Assembly: GCA_021780755.1 (NCBI GenBank)
Contig: JAJXYF010000029.1
Location: forward strand, 186,001 to 250,000
DNA: 64,000 nt
Reading direction: 5' to 3'
DNA from: Deltaproteobacteria bacterium
GTDB taxonomy: Bacteria > Desulfobacterota > Binatia > Binatales > Binataceae
Within the stretch, counting starts at the first letter, position 1, and each line of letters starts with the position of its first letter. This document shows positions 27,655-36,743 of this stretch, in pieces. The notes below the pieces were generated by a model. It was not told the origin of the DNA, made no database searches, and worked only from the letters and a program-made list of their open reading frames with translations. The translations under genes and the position numbers were made by a program.

Positions 27655-28740
27655 CTACTTGCCGGCGCGGGTGCGCAGGCGCTTCGCGAGCAAGGGCTTG
27701 ATCAGGGGTTCCAACGCCTTGAACAGCGCGTTCATTTCGGCCGGCGTGCCGATCGAAATTCTGATCGCGTCGCGGAAAACGGAGGCCGGAAAATGACGCA
27801 CCAGGATTCCGCGCCGCCGCAGCGCGGCCGTGACCGGCGCCATGTCGCGGTCCGGCAGCCGCGCCAGCACGAAGTTGGACGACGACGGCGGCACCTCGAA
27901 GCCCAACGCGCGCAACCGCTGCTGCGCAAGCTCACGCGTGCGCTTGACCTTTTCCACGTTGCGGCGCATCCAGGCCGCGTCGTCGAGGGCCTGCGCGCCG
28001 GCCGCAATCGCTATACGATTCAAATTGTAGGAATCTTTAACTTTTAGCAATGACTCGACGATCGGTAACTGCGCGAACAACAGCCCAAGCCGCATTCCGG
28101 CCAGCGAAAACGATTTCGATAGCGTGCGCAGGACGATCACGTTGCGATGGCGGCGAACCAGATCGAGCGCGTTGGCCTCGGCGAAATCGACGTAGGCTTC
28201 GTCGATCACGAGCAGGCGCCGGCCAAGCCGCCGCGCCAGCGCGTCGAGGTCGTCGGGCATCGCAAGCGTGCCGCACGGCGAGTTGGGGCTGCACACGATG
28301 GTGAGCTGAGCGCGCTCGCGGGCCAGCGCGTCGAGCGGCTGGGCAAATCCGGGACCGAGCGGCACCGCGGCGACCCGGGCCTCCTGGATCGCGGCCAGGG
28401 TGTCGTACAGCGAATAGGTCGGCAGCGCATAGGCGACGCGATCGCCATGACCGAGCGCCGCGCGGAAGATCATCGAGAGCAGTTCGTCCGAGCCGTTGCC
28501 GGCGAGGATATGGCTGGCTGGAATCCCGTAGAGCCGCGCAGCCGCGGCAACGAACGCGTCGGCCCGCGGCGGCGGGTAGAGCCGCAATGCGGCGCCCGCA
28601 CTGGCCAGGATCGCGCGGCGCACGCCGGGCGACGGCGGATATGGATTCTCGTTGGTGTTGAGCTTGATTAGACGCTGCCCCGGGCGTGGCTGCTCTCCGG
28701 GCGTATACGGCGCCATTCGTTCAATCGCTTCGCGAAACAT
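27655..28740 (-). CDS. hisC: Histidinol-phosphate aminotransferase HisC
   Basis: 361-residue PLP enzyme of histidine synthesis (imidazole acetol-phosphate to histidinol-phosphate). Segments: LIKLNTNENPYPPSPGV (~24), ILAGNGSDELLSMIFRAALG (~80), CSPNSPCGT (~150), LLVIDEAYVDF (~175), and the PLP lysine in TLSKSFSLAGMRLG (~208). Arg in RISIGTPAEM (~328) binds the carboxylate. Isolated from other his genes in this window. ATG 28740 begins MFREAIERMAPYTPG, as in the family. It is 14 nt upstream of pth and 53 nt downstream of the AsmA-like gene. Confidence 0.9.
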   Translation of the reverse strand: MFREAIERMAPYTPGEQPRPGQRLIKLNTNENPYPPSPGVRRAILASAGAALRLYPPPRADAFVAAAARLYGIPASHILAGNGSDELLSMIFRAALGHGDRVAYALPTYSLYDTLAAIQEARVAAVPLGPGFAQPLDALARERAQLTIVCSPNSPCGTLAMPDDLDALARRLGRRLLVIDEAYVDFAEANALDLVRRHRNVIVLRTLSKSFSLAGMRLGLLFAQLPIVESLLKVKDSYNLNRIAIAAGAQALDDAAWMRRNVEKVKRTRELAQQRLRALGFEVPPSSSNFVLARLPDRDMAPVTAALRRRGILVRHFPASVFRDAIRISIGTPAEMNALFKALEPLIKPLLAKRLRTRAGK

Positions 28741-28792
28741 CGGCTGTTATTTACCCGTTACCACGCGCCAGTGCGAGATGGGCCGCGGCGTA

Positions 28793-31700
28793 CTATGGTT
28801 TGATCGTGTTGGGCGCAATTATATTGATCGGCATGCTCAGGGCCTTGGCAACGAATTCGGCGACCGAAGTGATCGGCTTCGGTATTACCGACGGATTATC
28901 GATCGGCCCGCTGACATGGAAATAGGCCGCAATCAGGCCGTGGCTGCCACCCGCAAGGTTCGCGCCTATGATCGGAATATGCCGCACCAGCCAGTTTACC
29001 GTGTCGAACGGAATCAGGCTGATTACCATGTCCATCGTATTGTCGCCAACGTTGACGTCGCCGGTCGCGGTGATCTCCATCACCGGCCCGGACAGGCGCA
29101 GATCCTCCGTATGGAAATTGCCATTGGTGCCGTTGAGCGTTGCCGACAAGGTATCGAAGGGGATTCCATTGATGCGCGGATCGGGCAGGCGCGCCGTCAG
29201 CCAGTTTTTCAAATCGATGAAGCTCAGCACGCGCGTCACGAGGGCAAAGCGGTTGAGCGTGCCCTTGATCGCGGAGATTGCAAATTTGCCCGTGAGCGTG
29301 GCGAAAAAATCGACGTCGGTATCGCCCCATAAATCGCCAGTCGCACTGAGGCGCCCGGTCAGCGCGGGACTCGACTGACCCATCAGGACACACAGCGCCC
29401 GCGCGTCAATACTGTCGATGAAGGCCTTGATGTGAATCCGGTTGTCCGGACCCGAGTGCCCCGCGATGTCGAGCTTGACATGTCCATCGAGCGATCTGGC
29501 AGTGAAATTGTGGACGTGCCACTCGCCGTTCATCCGAGCGAAGTCCGTATTCAGATTGCTCAACGGCAGCTTGCCGAAATGTCCGCGGGCCGCCGCGATA
29601 TGCCCTTCGATCGGCAAATCGAACGTAGTGGCTGTGGTCTTGGGCGACCACGGCATCCGGATGAAACGCATCACTTCGAAATCGAGGTTGCTGGCGTTGG
29701 CGTCGAGATGCACCAGCGGGTTGGCGAACTGCGCCATCGTGATCGTCAGACTCACCGGGTAACCTTCGAGCGTCGCGCCCGGCACCACCATCTTCAGGCC
29801 CTGACCATCGAGCGCGACCGTCATCGTTTGAATCGCGATCGGCGAGCGCAGGAAGCCGAACTGAAGTTGTCCCGAACCGATCGTGAGCCGCCCGGTGATC
29901 AGCGGCAGCGCTACATGCTGCGCATCGCTCTGCGCGGTTAACCGCCCACTGACCGGACCTTGCGCGCCGGCTTCCTTGGGATCGACGATCAACGGCAACC
30001 AGGTCTCGGCGCGGAACTCCCGAAATTCCGCCACGCAGTTGCGGAAGATCGGATACTGGCGGCCCTGCAGGATCGTTCCGTTGAGCGTCGCGCTGCCGTC
30101 GCTCAGCGCGGGGAGCCCACCGACCAATTGATTGATCTGCACCACCCCGGGCTGCAATTGCACTGTGCCGCCATTGATCGCGATCGCGCTCGGCGCGCCC
30201 TTAATCGCCAGCTCGACGTACTTGGGCGAAACTTTCAGCGTGTAGTCGGCAGGCGCCGACAACTTCATGCTCGCGATCTTGCCCGTCGCGTTCATCTCGA
30301 TCGCCGAAGTACCACTGATGCCCGCGATTCGCGTTGCGAGATCGGGATCGACGGCCGTGATGATGCTATTGAGTGCCGGATGAAGCTCACCCGCATCGAA
30401 CGAGCCTTTGCCCCGAAGTTGGTAGGAGATTAGCGCGGGCGCGCGCTTGAAGTTGACTTCGGCGGTGACACCGGTGAGCGTCGATTTGCCGAGGCTGGCG
30501 GAGGTTTGCGTAAGCGTGGCGATCCCGCCGGCGTAAACGATCGCGGCATCGACACGCCGAATCGGCGGCAGCTTCAGCGTCGGCGGCGCATCGAAGCCGA
30601 CCCCGGTCAGGTTGCCACGGGCCGTCAGGCTTTCGCGCAAGGCTTGCGCGTTCCAGTCCTTGACCGCGGCGGGCGGATCGAAGGTGGCGGCGATCAAGGA
30701 GACCTGGCCCGAGGAAAAGCGGTGCGCGAAATCATTGACCGAGGCCGGCACGAATCGCAGCAAGCGCATCCACGCCACCGCCTGCGTCAGCGCAATCCGC
30801 ACCCCCTCCACGTGTATCGCCGCGCGGCGCGTGTCTTCGTACGGTTGATCAATCGTGCCGCCACCGGCGAGCAGCGTCGCGCCATTCTGCGCCACCGAAA
30901 ATTCCTTCAACTCGATCTGCGCGAGCGACGCCTTGTACGCGCCATGCAGTATCGCGTCGCCCAGCGCGATCGGCCCGATAAACGGCTTGCCCTTGAGCAC
31001 CAGCCGCACCACGCTGGCATCGGCTTCGCCAAAGACTTCGCCATCCTGCCGCATCGCGAATTTCAGCGAGCCAGCGACCTGCCCGGTACTGTCGATGCCA
31101 TAGGGGCCCTTGAACGGCTCGAGTTCGAGACCGTGAAAACTCATCGCGCCGCTCGCCACCATGTCCGATTCGACGCCAGGCGCGGCACCGAGCCGGAACT
31201 TTCCGGCCACCACCACTCCGTCGAATGGCGCATGGTTCCAGCCGGCGTCGAAGGTGACCATCCACGGCCAGGCCTCGGGGCCACGATGCTGGCGGTAGGC
31301 GATCAGCGTCAGGTGATCGACCAGCGGCGTCCCATCGACGTCCTTGAGCGCCGCGTTGACGATCTCGATCCGTTGCGCCACGTCCGAAATCGAATCGAGC
31401 GCCCATTTCAGCTTGGTCACTACCGCGATATCGGGCTTCGGAAACCCGTCCGGAGTGAGGCCCTCGAGCTGCGCCGGCGCGCGCACCTGCGGATGGTCGA
31501 GCACGAGTTCGTAAAGCGGCAAGCCGTTAGTATTGAAAATCGCGTGATAGCGGATGACCGCGCGAAGATCGTCAACGCGCGCGACTTCGGTCCCGTTCAG
31601 GTAGATGGCCGGTTGTTCGAGCAGCACCTCCAGGTGGCTGCGAAAGGCGAGCCGCGTCCCTTTTGGTACGACGTCGTAACCGGTTTCCGCGTGGATGCGC

Positions 31701-31813
31701 GAGAGCACCAGCCGAATCAACCGTGCCTGGTTGTGCAGTACGATCGCGACGGCGCTGCCCGCCACGATGATGGCGATACAGAGGCTGGCGATAAGAATGC
31801 GCAGTGGTCTCAT
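28793..31813 (-). CDS. AsmA-like / YhdP-type envelope protein
   Basis: 1006-residue protein with one N-terminal membrane helix (~7-27, IASLCIAIIVAGSAVAIVL) and a long periplasmic beta-rich region. The C-terminal ~200 residues match the AsmA-like C-terminal domain: GKFAISAIKGTLNRF, SFIDLKNWLTARLPD, DLRLSGPVMEITATGDVNVGD, and GPIDNPSVIPKP. Such proteins are thought to bridge the membranes and move phospholipid to the outer membrane; that role is inferred here. The N-terminal part is typical of the family's low conservation. ATG 31813 was chosen. It lies between typA and hisC, 106 and 52 nt away. Confidence 0.85.
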   Translation of the reverse strand: MRPLRILIASLCIAIIVAGSAVAIVLHNQARLIRLVLSRIHAETGYDVVPKGTRLAFRSHLEVLLEQPAIYLNGTEVARVDDLRAVIRYHAIFNTNGLPLYELVLDHPQVRAPAQLEGLTPDGFPKPDIAVVTKLKWALDSISDVAQRIEIVNAALKDVDGTPLVDHLTLIAYRQHRGPEAWPWMVTFDAGWNHAPFDGVVVAGKFRLGAAPGVESDMVASGAMSFHGLELEPFKGPYGIDSTGQVAGSLKFAMRQDGEVFGEADASVVRLVLKGKPFIGPIALGDAILHGAYKASLAQIELKEFSVAQNGATLLAGGGTIDQPYEDTRRAAIHVEGVRIALTQAVAWMRLLRFVPASVNDFAHRFSSGQVSLIAATFDPPAAVKDWNAQALRESLTARGNLTGVGFDAPPTLKLPPIRRVDAAIVYAGGIATLTQTSASLGKSTLTGVTAEVNFKRAPALISYQLRGKGSFDAGELHPALNSIITAVDPDLATRIAGISGTSAIEMNATGKIASMKLSAPADYTLKVSPKYVELAIKGAPSAIAINGGTVQLQPGVVQINQLVGGLPALSDGSATLNGTILQGRQYPIFRNCVAEFREFRAETWLPLIVDPKEAGAQGPVSGRLTAQSDAQHVALPLITGRLTIGSGQLQFGFLRSPIAIQTMTVALDGQGLKMVVPGATLEGYPVSLTITMAQFANPLVHLDANASNLDFEVMRFIRMPWSPKTTATTFDLPIEGHIAAARGHFGKLPLSNLNTDFARMNGEWHVHNFTARSLDGHVKLDIAGHSGPDNRIHIKAFIDSIDARALCVLMGQSSPALTGRLSATGDLWGDTDVDFFATLTGKFAISAIKGTLNRFALVTRVLSFIDLKNWLTARLPDPRINGIPFDTLSATLNGTNGNFHTEDLRLSGPVMEITATGDVNVGDNTMDMVISLIPFDTVNWLVRHIPIIGANLAGGSHGLIAAYFHVSGPIDNPSVIPKPITSVAEFVAKALSMPINIIAPNTIKP

Positions 31814-31919
31814 CCGAACGCCATCTGGCGTGGGATTTTCCGCTGTGACCGCGATGATTACAAACCCGCGAAGCTAGCCCGGCGCGTTCACGAACGCGTC
31901 CGCCGAATAGTTTGCGGCG

Positions 31920-33767
31920 TCAGTCGCCTTCGGCAACTTCCGGCTGAACCGAGTCCGACCAGCCCGCGCGATGCTTGCTGCGCAGCGCCGTCTTCAAAAT
32001 CCGGTTGCGCATGCGCACCGTCTTGGGCGTCAGTTCCACCAGTTCTTCTTCGTCGATCCATTCGAGCGCGGTATCGAGCGTCATCACGCGCGGGGGCGTC
32101 AGCCGAATCGCCTCGTCATGGCCAGCGGCGCGGATGTTGGTGAGCTTCTTTTCACGGCAGACGTTGACCGGAAGGTTGGTCTCGCGCGAGTATTCGCCGA
32201 TGATCATACCTTCATAAACCGGCTCGCCGGCGCCGATGAAAAAGCGACCGCGCTCCTGCAGATGGAAGATCGCGTAGGCACTGGCGACGCCTTCGCGGTC
32301 CGAGATCATCGCGCCATTCTGCCGCGATTTGATCGTGCCGGACCACGGTCCGTAGCCGTTGAATATCGAATGCATCACACCCTGTCCGCGGGTCTCGGCG
32401 AGAAAGCGGCCGCGAAATCCGATCAGCCCGCGCGCCGGCACGTCATATTCAAGCCGCACGCGCCCGCTCGCATGCGTCTCCATCGAACGCATCCGGCCTT
32501 TGCGCGCGGAGAGAATCTGCGTGACCGTACCGATGTGGTCCTCCGGAATATCGCAGACCACGTACTCCATCGGCTCGAGGATCGCGCCGTCCTGCTGGCG
32601 CGTCAGCACGGTCGGCTTCGAGACCTGGACCTCGTAGCCCTCGCGCCGCATGGTCTCCAGGATGACCGCGAGCGCGAGCTCGCCGCGCCCCAGCACGCGC
32701 CACGAATCCGCGCTAATCGGCTCGATCCGAATGCTGACGTTGCGGCGCGACTCGAAAAGAATTCGCTCGCCGAGTTTGCGCGACGTAACGTACTCGCCGT
32801 CGCGTCCCGCCCACGGCGAATTGTTCACTGAAAACGTCATCGCGACGGTCGGCTCGTCGATGCGAATCCCGGGCAGCGGCCGTGGATTCTCGAGGTCCGC
32901 GATGGTGTCGCCGATCTCGATATCGTCGCTTCCCGCCACCATCACGATATCGCCGGCGCGCGCCTCGCTGCGCTCCGTGCGCTTGAGCCCCTGCCATCCA
33001 TAGAGGCGCGCGATCTTGATTACCGTCCGCGTACCGTCGGGGCGGCACAGCGAATAATTCTGGCCGACCGCCATCGAGCCCGCGATAATTCGTCCGATCG
33101 CCAGGCGACCGACGTAGTCGTCGTAGTCGAGATTGTTGACCTGGAATTGCAGCGTCGCGTCGGGATCGACCTCCGGTCCCGGCAGGTGCGCAATGATCGC
33201 CTCGAACAGCGGACGCAGGTCGCGGCCCTCTTCGCCAAGCTTGGTCACCGCCGTCCCGGCGCGTCCGTTGGTGTAGAGCACGGTGAAATCCAACTGGTCG
33301 TCGGTCGCTTCCAGATCGATGAAGAGATCATAGACCTCGTCCAGGACCGCTTCCGGCCGCGCGTCCGAACGATCGATTTTGTTGACGCAAATAATCGCTG
33401 GCAGGCGCGACTCGAGTGCCTTCTTGAGCACGAACCGGGTCTGCGGCAACGGCCCTTCGCAGGCGTCCACCAGCAGCAGCACGCCGTCAACCATCGACAG
33501 CGTGCGCTCGACCTCCCCGCCGAAATCCGAATGGCCGGGCGTATCGACGATATTGATCCGCGTGTCGCCAAAGGTGATCGAGGTGTTCTTGGCCATGATC
33601 GTGATACCCCGCTCGCGCTCGAGCGCGTTGGAGTCCATCACACGATCAATCATCTGTTCGTTGGCGCGGAACACACCGGATTGACGCAAAAGTGCATCGA
33701 CCAAGGTGGTTTTCCCATGGTCAACGTGAGCTACAATGGCAAGGTTTCTGATATCTGGTCGTCGCAT
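31920..33767 (-). CDS. typA: Ribosome-associated GTPase TypA/BipA
   Basis: 615-residue translational GTPase with an EF-G-like G domain: IVAHVDHGKTTLVDALL (G1, ~9), IVDTPGHSDFGGEVERTLS (G3, ~74) and CVNKIDR (G4, ~128). The following domains and the C-terminal KTVRMRNRILK segment are typical of BipA, which binds the 70S ribosome and helps 50S assembly under stress. The GTG at 33776 is also open, but ATG 33767 (MRRPDIRNLAIV) matches the family start. No clear ribosome site. Length is normal (~610). Confidence 0.95.
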   Translation of the reverse strand: MRRPDIRNLAIVAHVDHGKTTLVDALLRQSGVFRANEQMIDRVMDSNALERERGITIMAKNTSITFGDTRINIVDTPGHSDFGGEVERTLSMVDGVLLLVDACEGPLPQTRFVLKKALESRLPAIICVNKIDRSDARPEAVLDEVYDLFIDLEATDDQLDFTVLYTNGRAGTAVTKLGEEGRDLRPLFEAIIAHLPGPEVDPDATLQFQVNNLDYDDYVGRLAIGRIIAGSMAVGQNYSLCRPDGTRTVIKIARLYGWQGLKRTERSEARAGDIVMVAGSDDIEIGDTIADLENPRPLPGIRIDEPTVAMTFSVNNSPWAGRDGEYVTSRKLGERILFESRRNVSIRIEPISADSWRVLGRGELALAVILETMRREGYEVQVSKPTVLTRQQDGAILEPMEYVVCDIPEDHIGTVTQILSARKGRMRSMETHASGRVRLEYDVPARGLIGFRGRFLAETRGQGVMHSIFNGYGPWSGTIKSRQNGAMISDREGVASAYAIFHLQERGRFFIGAGEPVYEGMIIGEYSRETNLPVNVCREKKLTNIRAAGHDEAIRLTPPRVMTLDTALEWIDEEELVELTPKTVRMRNRILKTALRSKHRAGWSDSVQPEVAEGD

Positions 33768-33925
33768 TTTGTGCACGGAATACTAAAGCGCGGCCCGGAG
33801 CCGCGTGAGCTCTATGGCCGCGCTATAGACATTCTACCTTTCACGGCGGGGGGAGTAAACGCACTGCGTCACGGTGGCTGGCGTGAACGATTGGTTACTC
33901 CAAGGCGATCTATGCCGTCCGCGCG

Positions 33926-34555
33926 CTAAGGTGTGGCGCCGCTGCCGCTTGCATCGGGGGCGGCCGGTGGAACTTCAGGATAAGCCGGCGGCTCTGCTGG
34001 CGGACTCGCGAACTCCTTCTCTTGGTGGCGCTTGAGCTTATCGAGCAGTTGCTTGACGTTCTTGACCTCGACAATCTTCCACTGACCGTCCTCGCGCCCC
34101 AGTCGCACCTCCCACACCTGTCCCTTATGGTCCTGCCAGCGCGTGAACGCGGCGTCGCCGCTGCGATGCATTGTGACCAGCGCGCCCAGCACCGCCACCG
34201 GCGGCATCTGAACGTCGCGCGCGCCGTTATCGACCTGTTGCGTGGCCCACGACTTGAGCAGCACCGCCGTCGGCCCCGACAGCAGATCAACCGCGCCCTT
34301 ACCGATCAACTGACCGAGGATACCTCCGGAAGCAGCCGACGAGTTCGGGTCGTCAACCATCTCGTAACCCGCGTTGCGCACCACTTTCTGGAAATCGATG
34401 TACCGCGCCGCGCCCGCGCCATCGCGTGCGTCAATCGTTTGTTTGAGTTGAAAGACCGCGTACGAAGGCGTGTCGGGCAGGTAGAACACCGCCCACGCGG
34501 CCAACGCGACAATAATCAGTATCGACGTCCAGTGGCGAACGGCAAAACGAGCCAT
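33926..34555 (-). CDS. DUF2939 domain-containing protein
   Basis: 209-residue membrane-anchored protein. Residues ~10-28 form one helix (ILIIVALAAWAVFYL) followed at once by the DUF2939 signature YAVFQLKQTIDARDGAGAARYIDF. The rest is a soluble extracytoplasmic domain, with RLGREDGQWKIVEVKNV near 155 and a Pro/Ala-rich tail of ~25 residues. The function of DUF2939 is unknown. It is 103 nt downstream of pgl and 158 nt upstream of typA, on the same strand. Confidence 0.8.
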   Translation of the reverse strand: MARFAVRHWTSILIIVALAAWAVFYLPDTPSYAVFQLKQTIDARDGAGAARYIDFQKVVRNAGYEMVDDPNSSAASGGILGQLIGKGAVDLLSGPTAVLLKSWATQQVDNGARDVQMPPVAVLGALVTMHRSGDAAFTRWQDHKGQVWEVRLGREDGQWKIVEVKNVKQLLDKLKRHQEKEFASPPAEPPAYPEVPPAAPDASGSGATP

Positions 34556-34657
34556 ATCGGATATTGTGCCGAGACCAGCGCTTGATGTTAAGCGCGGGGG
34601 AAACGTCGCGATCAGGCGCGTTGCGCCCCAAAGCGAAAATGCGGTCGCGAACGTCGC

Positions 34658-35398
34658 TCAGGTGAGCAGGCTGGCCGCTGCCTTGTCGAGCAGCCAGATT
34701 ACTTCGCCATGGTCGGGCACGACCACCTGGGCGGGAAATTTGTCCACGTCGCGCGGACCCTTCAAAATGTTCCACACCGCCTGCGCCTTGGCCGCGCCTG
34801 CGACCAGGAACATCACGCGCGCCGCGTTATTGATAACCGGCGGCGTCACCGTGACGCGATGGCGCTGGGTGGGATCATCCACTTCAACTGCCAGCGCGAG
34901 TCGTTCGCTCTCATGAATCGCCGCACTGCCCGGAAAGAGCGACGCGGTGTGCGAATTGTCGCCGAGTCCCAGCAGCATCACGTCAAAGCGTGGGAACTCG
35001 CCATCGCCGATGCCGAAATGATTTCGCAGCTCATCCTCGTATGCGCGCGCCGCCTCGTCGGGCGACCGCTCACCGTGAATCCGATGGACCTGCGACGGCT
35101 TCAGCGTCAGCTTCGAGAGCAGCGTCCGCAGCGTCATCGCATAATTACTCGCGGCGTCCTCCGGCGGCACGCACCGCTCGTCGCCCCAGAAGAACTGCAC
35201 TTCCTTCCAGTCGATACTGAAATGGAACTTGCTCCCGAGCATGTCATAGGTCGCCGCGGGAGTGGTGCCGCCCGAGAGGCAAATCGTGAACTCGCCGTGC
35301 GTGCACACGGCCTCGCCGGCAAAATGCGCGATCTCTTCGGCCGCATGCGCATAGAGCGCCGGCGCGTCGTCCAGGATTACGATCTTAGGTTCGCTCAT
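34658..35398 (-). CDS. pgl: 6-phosphogluconolactonase (Pgl/DevB)
   Basis: 246-residue soluble lactonase of the oxidative pentose-phosphate pathway, hydrolysing 6-phosphogluconolactone. Motifs: ICLSGGTTPAATYDML (~38), VQFFWGDERCVPPEDAASNY (~66), FDVMLLGLGDNSHTASLFPGS (~137) and PPVINNAARVMFLVAGAAKA (~185). Length is normal. In the same direction, 171 nt after tal, which follows tkt, so the three pentose-phosphate genes are likely linked; zwf and gnd are not in the window. Confidence 0.93.
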   Translation of the reverse strand: MSEPKIVILDDAPALYAHAAEEIAHFAGEAVCTHGEFTICLSGGTTPAATYDMLGSKFHFSIDWKEVQFFWGDERCVPPEDAASNYAMTLRTLLSKLTLKPSQVHRIHGERSPDEAARAYEDELRNHFGIGDGEFPRFDVMLLGLGDNSHTASLFPGSAAIHESERLALAVEVDDPTQRHRVTVTPPVINNAARVMFLVAGAAKAQAVWNILKGPRDVDKFPAQVVVPDHGEVIWLLDKAAASLLT

Positions 35399-35569
35399 CG
35401 GTCCCGCTTCGGATGGATTCGTCTCGCTTCAGGCTAGCGAATGCTCGCACCCGAGCGCCAGAGCGCCGCGCGTCGATCATGCACGATCATCGTCACGACG
35501 CTCCGCCGTTTGCGCGCGGAGGCGCGATCCCGCTCTTCTCGTCACGACCGATATACGCGGCCAATCGCA

Positions 35570-36694
35570 CTAGGCGATCGCGTCGCGCCGTTTCTTGATT
35601 GCGGCGAGCAACTCCTGGAACGATTTGCTGAAGGACTCGACGCCCTCCTGCTGCAGGGTCTCGCCCACTTCATTGAAGTCAATCCCCAGCGCCGCGAAGC
35701 GGGCGCGAGTCTCGCGCGCCCCTGCAACGTCCTCGGTCACCGACAGGCACGGCTTGCCGTGATCGCGAAACGCATCCATCGTCGCCGGCGGCATCGTGTT
35801 GACGGTGTCAGGACCGATCAACTCCTGCACGTACTTGACGTCGCTGTACTTCGGGTCCTTGGTCCCGGTCGAAGCCCACAGCGGACGCTGCACATGGGCG
35901 CCCTTGGTCGCGAGCGCCTTGAATCGATCGCTGTGAAACAGCTCGACGAAGCGCTGGTAGATCAATCTGGCGTTCGCCACCGCCGCCGTTCCGCGCAGCG
36001 CCGCGCTGGCCTCGCCCGGCTTCGACTTGAGCTGCCCCTCGATTAGCTTATCGACCAGCGTCTCGACCCGGCTGACGAATACGCTCGCCACCGACGCGAT
36101 CCGATCGAGCGCCCCCGCCGCCTGCATGCGCTTTTCGAGCCCGCGGAGGTAGGCGTTCGCGACGTCCTCGTAATGCTTGAGCGAGAACATCAGCGTCACG
36201 TTTATGCAGCGACCCTCGCTGATGAGTTGTTCGATCGCCGGGATTCCCGCGGGTGTGGAGGGCACTTTGATCATCAGGTTGGGCCGATCGATCATGGCGG
36301 CGTAGCGGCGCGCCGACGCGATCGTGCCGTCGGTGTCATTCGCCAGCAGCGGTGAAACCTCGTAGCTGACGTAGCCCGTCCGTCCCTGCGTGCGATCGTA
36401 AATCGGCCGCAGCTTGTCACACGCCACCTTGATATCGTCGGTCGTCAGCGCCTCGTAAATCTCCTCGACGCTCTTGCCCGCGCGCGCGAGCTGCGTGAGT
36501 TGCTCGTCGTAGGCTTTTGATCCATCGATCGCCTTTTCGAAAATGGTCGGATTCGACGTCATGCCGTCGAGTCCATCTTCGTCGATCATCCGGCGGAACT
36601 CCGCCGACGAAAGCAGGTCGCGCCGAATATAGTCGAGCCACACGCTCTGGCCGAAACTTTCCAGTTGCCGCAGCGGATTTGCTTTTTCGCTCAT
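35570..36694 (-). CDS. tal: Transaldolase
   Basis: 374-residue Schiff-base enzyme of the non-oxidative pentose-phosphate pathway, of the longer type found in actinobacteria and cyanobacteria. It starts NPLRQLESFGQSVWLDYI; GMTSNPTIFEKAI (~45), VSYEVSPLLANDTD (~112), LMIKVPSTPAGIPAIE (~140, catalytic Lys), INVTLMFSLKHYED (~170) and PLWASTGTKDPKYSD (~275) are all diagnostic. The start ATG 36694 is 49 nt after the tkt stop, so co-transcription is expected. Confidence 0.95.
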   Translation of the reverse strand: MSEKANPLRQLESFGQSVWLDYIRRDLLSSAEFRRMIDEDGLDGMTSNPTIFEKAIDGSKAYDEQLTQLARAGKSVEEIYEALTTDDIKVACDKLRPIYDRTQGRTGYVSYEVSPLLANDTDGTIASARRYAAMIDRPNLMIKVPSTPAGIPAIEQLISEGRCINVTLMFSLKHYEDVANAYLRGLEKRMQAAGALDRIASVASVFVSRVETLVDKLIEGQLKSKPGEASAALRGTAAVANARLIYQRFVELFHSDRFKALATKGAHVQRPLWASTGTKDPKYSDVKYVQELIGPDTVNTMPPATMDAFRDHGKPCLSVTEDVAGARETRARFAALGIDFNEVGETLQQEGVESFSKSFQELLAAIKKRRDAIA

Positions 36695-36743
36695 GGCGAT
36701 TACTCCTGCCTTCAGTCTAGCACTAACTCTTGCGCGAGCCGGA

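Noticed and set aside
30506..32143. 545-codon plus-strand frame across the AsmA-like gene and typA
   Set aside because: Shadow; composition is Arg/His-rich and spans two real genes.
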